From contig OX442419.1 of the NCBI GenBank assembly GCA_949361645.1, positions 11,225,109 through 11,289,108 on the forward strand: a stretch of 64,000 nucleotides of DNA. Reading direction: 5' to 3'. The notes below the pieces were generated by a model. It was not told the DNA's origin. It made no database searches and was given only the letters and a program-made list of their open reading frames with translations. Numbering within the stretch: position 1 is the stretch's first letter; each line of letters opens with the position of its first letter. Below, piece by piece: positions 11,690 through 22,082 of this stretch. A program made the translations under genes and the position numbers. This stretch comes from Spongilla lacustris (Eukaryota > Porifera > Demospongiae > Spongillida > Spongillidae).

Positions 11690-12830
11690 CATGAGCACAC
11701 TAGTACCATCACATATACACACTGATACCATCCCTACAACATGTGCACACTAGTACCCAAACTACACACATGCACACACTTGTGCCATGACACTACCCAC
11801 ATGCACACACTTGTACCATCACACTACACACATGCACACACTTGTACCATCACACTACACACATGCACACTTGTACCATGACACTACACACATGCACACA
11901 CTTGTACCATCACACTACACACATGCTCACACTTGTACCATGACATTACACACATGCACACACTTGCACCATCACACTACACACATGCACACACTTGTGC
12001 CATGACTACACACATGCACACACTTGTGCCATGACACTACACACATGCACACACTTGTGCCATGACACTACACACATGCACACACTTGTACCATTGACAC
12101 TACACTCATGCACACTTGTACCATGACACTACACACATGCACACACTTGTACCATCACACTACCCACATGCACACACTTGTACCATGACACTACACACAT
12201 GTAGACACTTGAACCATCACACTACATACATGCAACCATCACACCACACACATGCAACCATCACACCACACACATGCACACCTACCATGACACTACACAC
12301 ATGCACACACTTGTACCATCACACTACCCACATGCACACACTTGTACCATCACACTACACACATGTAGACACTTGAACCATCACACTACATACATGCAAC
12401 CATCACACCACACACATGCATACTTACCATGACACTACACACATGCACACACTTGTATCATCACACTACACACATGCACACACTTGTACCATCACACTAC
12501 ACACATGCACACACTTTGCCATGACACTACACACATGCACACACATGCACCATCACACTACACACATGCACACACTTGTACCATCACACCACACACATGC
12601 ACACACTTGTACCATCACACTACACACATGCACACACTTGTGCCATGACACTACACACATGCACCCACTTGCATCATCACACTACACACATGCACACACT
12701 TGTACCATCACACTACACACATGCACACACTTGTGCCATAACACTACACACATGCACACACTTGCACCATCACACTACACACATGCACACACTATTACCA
12801 TCACACTTCACCCTACTCCACACTTGCGCT
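11690..12830. repeat. 31-bp minisatellite, about 1.1 kb
   Basis: About 35 tandem copies of a unit containing CACTTGTACCATCACACTAC and ACACATGCACA. Variant types alternate (ACCATCACACTAC and GCCATGACACTAC). The unit is not a multiple of 3, so the His/Thr-rich open frames across it are not genes. Confidence 0.95.
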
Positions 12831-12839
12831 ATTATTAGA

Positions 12840-13842
12840 GCATACATGTACGTACATACCAGCTGCCACCATCGTGGACATAGAACGGTCAAAAATAGCT
12901 AGTGCAAAGTGTTGCAGCAAGAGTAAATAAACTCCCCTGCTACTTCTTAGCAATCAATACAAACCCGCTAATTGCTACGTACAGAACGATAGGATTAGCC
13001 AAGGCCTATGCGATAGGTGCGCGTCTCATAGACCCACTTTCATGCACGAAAGATACATGTAAGTAGTTTGAAGTGAATACCAAAGTCAATATAGTGCACA
13101 CAACAAAGTTACGCACTAACCTGTTTGTTCAAGCCGCCATGACAGTCGCGAGCGCTACTTGATGGCTTCGTTCCGTAGTTGTATCTGTTTCACGAGTAAT
13201 CAAACCGATCGGTTTGCACCGTCAGAAGGCCAAACTCTCGTAGCATCGTTTTTCATAAAGTTCACAATACAAAACTTTCATCGTTTGAAAGTTATATGAC
13301 GTGTCGCTCCGACTATATTAAAACTAAGAATATTTAAAATTTAATCTGGGCCATAACGTATTCAATAACGTAACGTAATCTGGGCCCTAATCTGTTAATT
13401 GAGTTCAAACCATCTGGTATAATCTTGTGCAGTATAATTTGTATGTATACCATCATCTAAACAATACGGGCATGAATGTGCACCGAATTGTATATCTACA
13501 GCCGAATGCCTATGCATAGTATCGTACCATCTTTAGCCCCTTTTTTGCTCTTATTTTGATACACAGTTGACACATTCTTCTGTTTCTGCATCTGATCGCT
13601 GCTGAGCACTTAATGTACGAACAGACAGCATAGTAGTTCTAAAGTGTATGCACAATTTCTGCTGCTTTTAGTGCGAATGTATAATTGGTATAGTGATGAT
13701 CCTGTTCTGATATTTATTTTAAATATATATTTTGTATTTTCGGGAACTGAGCGGGAACCAATGTTCCTGCTCGAGAACCATCAATACAATGTGAAAAAGG
13801 TGTGGAAGTGCAGGTTATTGAAAATACCATGCATCAAGCACA
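12840..13842. other. Non-coding stretch with a doubtful exon-like end
   Basis: Mostly featureless. Just before the transposon insertion point (about 13742-13842) one frame reads REPMFLLENHQYNVKKVW, which could be an exon interrupted by the insertion. No convincing splice acceptor precedes it. Confidence 0.3.
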
Positions 13843-13884
13843 TACAGTAGACGCCAGAAAAAAAGTCACGTTTCGTTTTAGTGC
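13843..13884 (+). repeat. Left terminal inverted repeat of the two-gene Tc1 element
   Basis: 42 bp starting TACAGTAGACGCCAGAAAAA and ending TTTTAGTGC. All 42 positions match the reverse complement of 18269-18310. Confidence 0.95.
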
Positions 13885-14053
13885 AACGATTGCTGCACCA
13901 TGCAGTTTTTATATAAAAACAATATTAGCACGATTATCTCCTTTCACCCTTTGGTATGTGTTAAATGATTCGCGTGAACTGCGCAACTCCGTCTAAACTG
14001 GTTTTATCGTTAAGCACGCGGCTTCTTTTTAATAGTATCGATCAGTTTAGACG

Positions 14054-16422
14054 ATGACGCTTCGAAAAGCACTGAAAGAGCTGAGTAAGTACATGTAACT
14101 TTTTAACATAATCGAAATGGTTTATCATATTGTTCTTGTTGCGAAGAACCGTTTTTTCTAATATTCTGGTCCGAGGAGAATTCGGTAACGAGGGTGCCGA
14201 AGGAGAAGGTGTTGCCTTCGGTAAAAGGAGATGCGCATGAGGTCGGCAGCACGGTACAAGTGAAAGATGGAAAAAATGTTTTTAGCGGACAGATTGCAGC
14301 AACAGGTAAGAAAAACAGCTAGGTCTACTACTATTTACATGGCACGTATATTATTTAGGCACAGAACAAGAGATGAAAGATTTAGAGGAGCAATTTGAAG
14401 CGGGTCGATGGAATCCTTTAGAAGTGACACCAGCAGCGGGCGAGAAAAGAAAACCTACGACACCTCCGAACGAGGCGAAGAAGAAGAAGCGAGACGAAGA
14501 AGCGGATGATGGAGCGGATGGAAAGGAAGATGACGCGAGAACGTCGTTAGTAGCGGAAGGAAAGGAAGCGGGAAAGGAAACGGAGAAAAAGGAAGATGAC
14601 GCTAGGATGAAAGGAAAGACAAAAACGAAAGGAAAGAAAGGTAGCACGATGGCAAAGGGAAGGCGTGGAGCGGTAAAAAATGACGGAGCAGTAAAGAAGA
14701 AAGCTGCAGCAAAAGTAGTTAAGAAAAAAAAGGAAGATGGTAAATGTAATAAATTTGCTCTATATTTTAAAATTACATTTTTCCTTTCTTGCAGGTAAAA
14801 TACTTGTTGTTGGCAGGTAGCCTGACACCACTCAGGTATATATATTTAGTGGTTTACTTACTGTCTTGCAAACGTTACCTTCACAGTTTGCAGAAGTTGT
14901 CCCAGGATGTACCGTTCCACAGCCAGTGCCTATTACCATCCAACAGCCTACCATCCAACAGCCTACCATCCAACAGCCTACCATCCAACAGTCTACCATC
15001 CAACAGCCTACCATCCAACAGCCTACCATCCAACAGCCTACCATCCAACAGTCTACCATCCAACAGCCTACCATCCAACAGCCTACCATCCAACAGCCTA
15101 CCATCCAACAGTCTACCATCATCCAACAGCCTACCATCCAACAGTCTACCATCCAACAGCCTACCATCCAACAGCCTACCATCCAACAGCCTACCATCCA
15201 ACAGCCAGTGTCTACTACTGTCCAACAGCCAGTGTCTACCCCACAGGTAATGTAATGATCAATTCCAATACATATAGTTCCATTGCATTCATCCCTAGGT
15301 CATATCCTCTCCTATCTGTGGTGGTGATGATATTTACACCCATTTACCTAATGAGGATATTTCAGGTGGCTCATGCTCACATGACAGTGATGACAGTGAA
15401 AAATTGGATGAATCTGGTTAGTAGTGCAATGTGAAATAATGTGTTTCAACATACAAATTGTACTTTTAGATCCCCTACTGCTTGAGCTAGAGGTTATGGA
15501 GACAAGACAGCAACTGGAAGAGCTCCAGAGACAGCATACCAACCTGCAATCCGAGCACAATGAAATGAAGATGAAAGTAGAGGGGATGCTGGGTGCACAA
15601 AGATTAATGGAGGAATGCTTGAACGATCTCTTATGCCAATTCAACACATTCCCCCGACTCAACTATGGAGCAACTGTGCACAGTTTTGGCACCACATCAC
15701 CTGGTCTAAGTCCTGGAGTGCTGCCATTTACAGGCCTGAACTGCACTAGCAATTATCCAAGTACCTCCTATGGTCCATCGATTTCTGACACGTCCACGCC
15801 AGCCCGTACATATTTGCCTAATGCCAGAGCTCGGCTACCTAGAACTCAACTTCACTTCATGGATCCTGAGTCTCTACAAACACCACCCATCCAGCCACCA
15901 TCTATCCAGGCACCACCTACATGTATCCAGGTTCCATCTATCCAGGCTCCATCTATCCAGGCTCCATCTATCCAGTCACCAACTCCATCACCAGCAGCAG
16001 CTAACCAACTAGGACCAGCTAACTACCAAACACCACCACAGCCACTACTACCTACAAGGCAGAACACAGCGAAGTGCTTAGACTCATGTGAAATCAGGAA
16101 GGAACTGTTGAGGCCAGTCGATGAAGTGCTGTTCATCAATGCCAAGTACCGGGTTCTAAGTAAAGCCTCTACGTTAGCTGTCAAGTTGGCCAAGGAGGCC
16201 TTTTTTGGTGATAATGTCCTGGTGCGGTGCACAGTGGCCGGAGGGAGAGAGTTTCCAGGGTTACCTCAAAAAGAGATGCAGGAGTTAAAAGGTGTAATGC
16301 TTAGGCAATTTCCGCAGTTCTGGCAAGCGCCAGTTCAATTTGAGCTCACATGGAAAGATTGTTGTGAATCAATCGGCCAAGCGTGTAAGAGACTAAGAGA
16401 TAAACATAAGAATGTGCAGTGA
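14054..16422 (+). CDS. BEN-domain protein encoded inside the Tc1-type transposon
   Basis: Six exons join in one frame (14054-14084, 14147-14305, 14359-14739, 14894-15246, 15299-15416, 15470-16422): 1995 nt, 664 residues, with introns mostly 52-62 bp. Order: an N-terminal segment with FFLIFWSEENSVTRVPKEK and EVGSTVQVKDGK (about 11-63); a K/E/A-rich basic region with likely nuclear signals such as EAKKKKR (about 64-190); a Q-Q-P-T-I repeat (about 205-300); an acidic linker with DSDDSEKLDE; a coiled coil (LELEVMETRQQLEELQRQ, about 350-405); a Pro-rich part with PSIQAPSIQ repeats; and a C-terminal BEN-like domain (about 556-660) with RPVDEVL, LAVKLAKEAFFGDNVLVRCT, QFPQFW and SIGQACKRLR. BEN domains bind DNA or chromatin proteins. 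The role in transposition is an inference. The domain call is by pattern, not a profile search. Confidence 0.8.
14941..15205 (+). repeat. 15-bp coding minisatellite (Gln-Gln-Pro-Thr-Ile)
   Basis: About 17 tandem copies of CAACAGCCTACCATC inside exon 4 of the BEN gene, with a CCT/TCT variant about every fourth copy and one 3-bp insertion near 15119. Because 15 is a multiple of 3, changes in copy number keep the frame. All forward frames are open here. The QQPTI frame is chosen because it joins in phase at both splice sites. Confidence 0.95.
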
Positions 16423-16591
16423 AATATGGGTGATGGGTGTTTGTGTTGTGCATATCTTTCGTCCTGAATGATAACCTTGTGTGTACAAGAACATACATGT
16501 ACTAACTTTGGGATACAGTCCTGGGTATATGACCTCACTGTTGAAGGGTCTAAGGGATGATACCTAGTGTACACAAACCTTTAAAGGCTCT

Positions 16592-16960
16592 ATAAGGGTA
16601 TGGACCCCTCCACCCGTCCAAATGCCTCCTCCCCTTTGAAAGGTCTAAAAGTATGGTACCCTCCACCCGTCCAAATGCCTCCTCCCCTTTGAAAGGTCTA
16701 AGGGTATGGTACCCTCCACCCGTCCAAATGCCTCCTCCCCTTTGAAAGGTCTAAGGGTATGGTACCCTCCACCCGTCCAAATGCCTCCTCCCCTTTGAAA
16801 GGTCTAAAAGTATGGTACCCTCCACCCGTCCAAATGCCTCCTCCCCTTTGAAAGGTCTAAGGGTATGGTACCCTCCACCCGTCCAAATGCCTCCTCCCCT
16901 TTGAAAGGTCTACCCTCCACTGGTCTATATGCCTCCTCCCCTTTGAAAGGTCTAAGGGTA
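16592..16960. repeat. 53-bp minisatellite between the two transposon genes
   Basis: About six and a half copies of a unit containing GGTCTAAGGGTATGGTACCC, TCCACCCGTCCAAATGCCTC and CTCCCCTTTGAAA. It fills the short space between the BEN gene stop and the transposase stop. Confidence 0.95.
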
Positions 16961-17050
16961 CAAAGTTGTAAATTCTGGGTCTATTAACAGTACATGTTGT
17001 TGATGAGACCATATATGTACATGTAACTCTACCAAAAAAAAAAAGAACAA

Positions 17051-18104
17051 TCAGTATCCAGTAGCACACCCATTAAGTTCTATTATTTTTGGCAGTACTT
17101 TGCGCAAGTGTCCAATATAACGCCTGCACTTTTCCCTGTCCACAGTGTTCCAGAAGGCAAGAATGCCATCTATAAGCTCCTGCTTGATCTTTGGCTTCAC
17201 CTCCCTACGGATGTATTCTTTCAGCTCATGCCACAAATTCTCAATGGGATTAATGTCCGGGGACTCTGGAGGGGTTTTCCACCAGTTCACTCCATTGTCC
17301 ACCATCCACTGTGTTGCATACCCTGAGGTATGCTTGGGATCGTTGTCTTGCATCAGACGATGACCATTGGGGTAGAGAACTTGGATGGAGTGCAGCAAAG
17401 ATGAACTCAGAATGTCAACAAACAGCTCCTTTTTCATTATACCATCAAAAATACATATGGCCGCCCTCCCTTGCATACTGATGCCAGCCCAAACATGAAC
17501 CTTTAGAGGATGCTTTGGCCTGTGAAATATAAAACAAACATGATAAAATGAACATTAACATATAATAAGCTCACCTTGGCTTTGGCTTTGGAGCGTGTCC
17601 TATTTTTCTGCAGCAAAACCTCCGGTGCGACTCCATTTGAACAGTGCATTCGTCTGTCCAAATGACATCATCAAAGGAATCGTTGAGATTATCTCTCGCC
17701 CAAGCCAACCTCTTCACCTTGTTGACATCACGTATCAGCTGGCAATACGCGCTGCCTCGAAAGGTCCACCCAAGAGCCTTTCTACAGCGCAAAACAGTAC
17801 GAGCACCGATCTTGTAGCCACGTGATACCAAAAGTTTGTGCAGTTGAAACGCTGTGGTTTCATCGTCCTTTTGCATCTGCTGCTCCACCAGCGCTTTGAT
17901 CTCTGCCGTGATGGCTGACAGGCGACCTGACCCAGGTTTTCGACGGATCGAGTGGGTAATTTCATAGCGTTTCAGGAACCTGTGAATATTTTCACGCGTA
18001 CATTCCATGCCCTCCAATTGAAGACGCTTGTAGATCGTTGGCGCTTTGAGCCCTTTCCGATGATAAAAAAGGATACGAAGCTTGATGTAATCGCTGTAGA
18101 CCAT
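17051..18104 (-). CDS. Tc1-type DD34E transposase, one 55-bp intron, apparently intact
   Basis: Exon 1 runs 18104-17575 and exon 2 17519-17051. The intron 17574-17520 has GT/AG ends. The joined frame is 999 nt, 332 residues, the usual size for Tc1 transposases. The N-terminal half has paired helix-turn-helix-like segments (KLRILFYHRKGLKAPTIYKR and a later LHKLLVSRGYKIGARTVLR) linked by a basic RRKPGSGR stretch. Catalytic residues are visible: Asp in VIWTDECTVQ, Asp in LMQDNDPKHTS and Glu in SPDINPIENLW, with 34 residues between the last two, giving DD34E. The splice restores KPRPKHPLKVHVWAGIS, a standard Tc1 sequence. The start codon lies about 165 bp inside the right TIR. It should bind the TIRs and carry out cut-and-paste transposition at TA. 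Confidence 0.93.
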
Positions 18105-18268
18105 TTTCGAATTTCGAACATATTAATAAGTTAACTGACGCGGTTTAAAAAAAAAAACTATGACGTCTAAAAGCGATTAACAAGATCCGGTGCTAATATG
18201 AACCGTGCAATCGATTCGAAGACACAACTAAGACAAAACGGAAGCCATACATTCGTGCAACGGGCGTC

Positions 18269-18310
18269 GCACTAAAACGAAACGTGACTTTTTTTCTGGC
18301 GTCTACTGTA
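18269..18310 (-). repeat. Right terminal inverted repeat of the two-gene Tc1 element
   Basis: 42 bp ending TTCTGGCGTCTACTGTA, the exact reverse complement of 13843-13884. The final TA is the target duplication. Confidence 0.95.
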
Positions 18311-18855
18311 TTTATATATAGAAACATAATGTTTAAGTTACCTGACATAAGGGTAGATCTGGATGGTTAAGCATTTAGATCAAAGTTCAATGAGTACCTT
18401 TGTTTCATTGATGAAAACCATTGATCAATGCTTTTATCAGTGACTAATTTATCGTTTTTCTCAATGATTGAACTATGACTGTACATATACAACGTGAGTG
18501 TCTTGCGTGCGAGTGTAAACTTGTGGGTGAGCGTACTGTATGTGCATGCATCTGTTGGCTTTCTAGTACACATGTGCCTGATACAACAGCATGTTCAAAA
18601 CAGTAACAAAATCCAAGCAGAATTATACGGCTGCAAAAATGCTTCAATTTCTAGAAGACATATTGCAAAGTGCCTGCAGTTTTTATATGCCAATTCGTAT
18701 GCTTCGATTCCATCCTATCGGTAATTAAATTGATACTAAAGTTCAAAAGTTCTTATCGTACGGGGATTCTGTTCAATTTTCCATATACACATTGCAACTC
18801 TCGTCCACTCTGACGTCAAAACAGTGACGTTATTTTGGTGCTGTTGAACGGTTTC
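18311..18855. other. Non-coding stretch right of the Tc1 element
   Basis: No gene or repeat array recognised. The inverted pair TTTGATCTAAATGC/CATTTAGATCAAA near 18370 is too short to call an element. Confidence 0.4.
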
Positions 18856-19773
18856 TGCAGTAGTGGGTGTTTGTACTCCTGAATTGGGTCCATCTACGTC
18901 TGGTACTGGTTCTTTTCAGAACCTCACAGGCCTATCTGAAGGTACCAATGCTATTAGAAAGCATAAAAAACGTGTAGTGTCAGTCAACGGCCCATCATTG
19001 CGCACAGTGCTCCAGCAAAAAGAGCTATATCAGGCTTTGTTACTCCTCTAAAGCGGGTGGTTAGACATGTGCAGCGAAGACACTGTATATACTCAAAGTA
19101 TTTTCTAACTAGTAGAGACTATGAAAATGCGTACCGTTCTGGGGCCAGGCTAATAATTAAGGAAAACGTATCGAAGAGCAAGTAAAAGTCACATAGACAT
19201 GTTTTTGAAGCATAAAGCAGTTTAGGGATACGCATACGCACATGTACATGTATCATGCAGCTCATATAATACGATGACTTGCTCATCGTAGTATTATTAT
19301 TGCAAGCGGTAGTTACGTATTCTAATAATGTTGTAACGTCCCTGAAATCACAATCATCCGTACGATAAAACGTAAAACAACTTTGGTGAATGTTTTATAA
19401 TCACAGCATAAATAGTAAAATAAAAATTGGCGTATAAAAATGGCAGGCATTTTGCAATATGATTCCTGCCTAAGTTGAATTTTTGCAGCTGTAAAGCCCT
19501 TAGTCCCATTAGACCTCCAAATGATCAGTAACCGATCTTCATAACTAAAAAGAATTTGAAGCAATTGGTTTGGCCTCCAGACAGAAAAATAGACACTTGG
19601 AGACTATGATGTTTATTGTCTTCTAAAAGCACAAACAAGTCACTTGATAATGCTGTTGCATATGATGTGATGCAGAAATACATACTGATTATAAAAATGT
19701 AATTTGCATGTTCTTGTGGAGATATTTTAGAAAGACCAATTTTGGCTTTCTAGTGTTTGTGACAAGCACTGTA
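18856..19773. mobile_element. Member of a Tc1-end repeat family, copy 1, with a possible coding exon
   Basis: About 920 bp aligning with 45985-46780 in the same orientation. The right end, GTGACAAGCACTGTA, matches the right TIR of copy 2. The left TIR is not found here, so this copy is either truncated or is the source locus. After an acceptor-like TTTCTGCAG at about 18860 a 60-odd-residue frame reads PELGPSTSGTGSFQNLTGLS and later VLQQKELYQAL before a stop. That frame is broken in copy 2. The downstream ~700 bp are non-coding but conserved between copies. Confidence 0.6.
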
Positions 19774-19946
19774 CAAGAAAACGGCCCAAGCTTAACCGAA
19801 AGTTGGGAATTGTATACTATGTATATACATGTATATGTTTAGATTTAAATTGATTTAGAAACAATTATGAGTGTAGTTGAAGGTGGAGAAAAACGACACA
19901 TCCAATTATTCTATCTGTCAAAGTTCCAAATCATGCGTTGAATGAG

Positions 19947-20393
19947 CTTAATGTCTAATGTCCTGGGCGTGCTCCGCAGGGTACTTTTGTACATCGTGAG
20001 GTACGCGAAACAAAGTTTTTTGCGTTCCGCCATTTCACCATTCTAGTGAAGTTCGACTGTTTTGCCACGTTGTATAAGTCCTTATCTGTTTCGGCCGAAG
20101 CTTTGAAGGCCTAAGCCCTTCTCCTGCTCTTACAGCAACGCATCATAGCAAAGGTACCTGGTAAACGGTATCGCGCGTAACACGCCTGAGGGAACAGATT
20201 GAAAACCATGCGTTGCTCTAAGAGCAGGGGAAGGGCTTAGGCCTTCAAAGCTTTGACCCAAACAGATAAGGACTTATACAACGTGGCAAAACAGTCGAAC
20301 TTCACTAGAATGCTGAAATGGCGGCAAAAAACTTTGTTTCGCGTACCCCATGATGTACAAACGTACTCCGTGCCCAGGACAATAGACATTAAC
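19947..20393. mobile_element. Foldback element, arms about 195 bp
   Basis: Arm 19947-20145 pairs with 20208-20393 in inverted orientation, starting TTAATGTCTAATGTCCTGGGC and ending GCCCAGGACAATAGACATTAA. Shared landmarks are ACGCGAAACAAAGTTTTTTG, GAAGTTCGACTGTTTTGCCA and AAGCTTTGAAGGCCTAAGCC. No coding capacity. The family is not assigned. Confidence 0.85.
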
Positions 20394-20409
20394 TAGCTCT
20401 TCCAGCTCC

Positions 20410-20729
20410 TACAGTATGCACCAGAAAAAGTAGGCGCCACGTATTACATTATGATCGTAGTACGTTACGTTAGTAATTAATTACGTTATGCTCCGTTCGT
20501 ATTCGTTGCGCTATAGCCGATGTGTTACGTTATTACTTCAAACGCAGTTTTATGTTTTGTTTGTACATACGTAAGCGTTTCTGTTTTGTTTTGACAACGT
20601 GGTAAAGTACCCCCGCGCGTAACTTATCGTAGGTGTTTTAGCAATTAACGTAACGCACTCCGATGCAATCGTAGTGTAGTAAAACGTAACGTAATACGTG
20701 GCGCCTACTTTTTTCTGGCGCATACTGTA
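20410..20729. mobile_element. TA-flanked MITE with ends resembling the Tc1 element
   Basis: The inverted ends begin TACAGTATGCACCAGAAAAA on the left and TACAGTATGCGCCAGAAAAA on the right (read inward), continuing into GTAGGCGCCACGTATTA. TA bounds both sides. The outer CAGTA..CGCCAGAAAAA pattern resembles the TIR of the Tc1 element at 13843-18310, but the inner sequence differs. No coding capacity. The last ~90 bp of a similar unit lie at 34040-34131. Confidence 0.85.
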
Positions 20730-20744
20730 TAAGAACCTTTTGTT

Positions 20745-20942
20745 TGTGTCAATGTGTATGGTCAATGAGTGAGAAGTTGTGGGGTTAATCCATGGGTGCG
20801 GTCAATAAAAGAGAAGTTTTGGGCTTAATGAACACTCTGGCTAAAGAGGACCAATGGGTGTGGTCAATGAGTTAGATGGTGTGGGTTAATGAACTAATTG
20901 GTGTGATCTTAAGAGGGCCCATGGGTGTGGTCAATGAGTGAA
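20745..20942. repeat. Diverged array of a ~63-bp unit, left block
   Basis: Three to four degenerate copies of GGGTGTGGTCAATGAGTGAG followed by a TTGTGGGGTTAATGAAC segment. It is the reverse complement of the unit in the array at 27760-28141. Confidence 0.8.
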
Positions 20943-21033
20943 ATTTTCAGAGTTAACGGTTTACCAATTAAATTGTCACCCCTTAACTGTGGAATTTATT
21001 TATTGATATTTGCTATTTTTCGATACCGTCTCA

Positions 21034-22082
21034 TTAAAGATGTGACACATAGTAACTCGGTACCGTTTTTAATGATGACTTTTAAGGTGTTTTTAAAGTG
21101 TTATATTTCCACAACCATACATCCTTTTCTTGCCAAATTCGAGAAACACATTGCCCCATCCCTTAGTACGATTTTGATGTTATAGAAGCACTCTGCTGGC
21201 TGTATCCGAGGCCTGATAGGTCCCTGAGGTAAAACGTATCATAACTCCAACACCGAAAATACTTCTTATGCCAAATTTGAATCACTGGTAGGACTTTTTG
21301 CAATACCTTTATAGCGATAGTTCAGGCGAGGCTTAGTGTCAAACTTAGTGCAGCGGTGAACCATTTTGTAAATTTACATACGTGCCACACCGCCATTTCT
21401 ACGTGACGTCATGTGGAATAAACACGGAAGGCTTGGAGAGTTCATGAAGCGAATCAGAAGATAACATTGACGAGGGGTCTGAACTTAATGAAGATAGCAC
21501 CGAATCTGACGACGATGGAGCGGGAATATAATCGTGATTTTATTGTATGCCATTTGTTTTCATTGAATTAAACTTTACCCGAATTTGGCAATGTAAGCCT
21601 TTATTTTATGAAGTGTCTTTTCTACCTAAACACTGACAAATACGCATCTCTTTTACGTGGAATCGTGCCTTAGCCGTCCATTTATGCATAGGCAATAAAT
21701 GTTTGACGTCACGTAGAAACGGGGGTGTGGCGCGTATGTAAATTTACAAAATGGTTCACCGCTGCACTACGTTTGACACTAAACCTCACCTGAACCAACG
21801 CTATAAAGGTATAGCGAAAAGTCACCGTTTGTTTCGATACCATTTTCCTACCAGTAATTAAAATTTGGTATTAGTATTTTTGGTGTTGGAGTTATGATAC
21901 GTTTTATCTCCGGGCCTCGGATACAGCCAGCAGATTTGCTTTTATAACATCAAAATCATACAAGATGTATGTAAGTGATGGGGCAATGTGTTTCTCGAAT
22001 TTGGCAAGAAACGGATGTATGGTTGTGGAAATATAACGTTTTCAAAAACACCTTAAAAGTCATCATTGTGCCACATCTTTAG
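21034..22082. mobile_element. Foldback element, arms about 380 bp
   Basis: Arm 21034-21416 pairs with 21704-22082. Outer ends are TAAAGATGTGACACA and TGTGCCACATCTTTA. Long shared blocks include TTTGCCAAATTCGAGAAACAC-like, GGCTGTATCCGAGGCC and CACATGACGTCACGTAGAAA-like stretches, with a small left-arm insertion. The unpaired centre (about 21440-21540) has a short acidic frame (EGSELNEDSTESDDDGAG) that could be captured coding DNA. No transposase. Confidence 0.85.

Larger units (their letters stand above)
13843..18310. mobile_element. Two-gene Tc1-type transposon carrying a BEN-domain gene
   Basis: The element is bounded by identical 42-bp inverted repeats (13843-13884 and 18269-18310, counting the terminal TA) that begin TACAGTAGACGCCAG. 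TA at each end is the expected Tc1/mariner target duplication. Weaker similarity continues inward for about 20 bp. Total length is about 4.47 kb, roughly three times a usual Tc1 element. Inside are a DD34E transposase on the minus strand next to the right end and a six-exon BEN-domain gene on the plus strand from the left end, arranged tail to tail. No terminal repeat copy lies between them, so the BEN gene is internal to the element, not a neighbour. Perfect TIRs and two unbroken frames suggest a recent insertion. Confidence 0.85.

Noticed and set aside
11787..12902. His/Thr-rich proteins (THMHTLVPSHYTHAH repeats)
   Set aside because: They are a product of the 31-bp minisatellite, open in all frames.
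14351..14647. Minus-strand Phe/Ser-rich open frame
   Set aside because: It is antisense of the Lys/Glu-rich exon 3 of the BEN gene.
14832..15225. Long open frames on both strands, including minus-strand proteins with CWMVG and LLDGR repeats
   Set aside because: They are shadows of the 15-bp minisatellite, which has no stop in several frames. Only the QQPTI frame is supported by splicing phase.
17108..17825. Plus-strand open frames over the transposase
   Set aside because: They are antisense shadows of the minus-strand Tc1 transposase, which has recognisable catalytic motifs.
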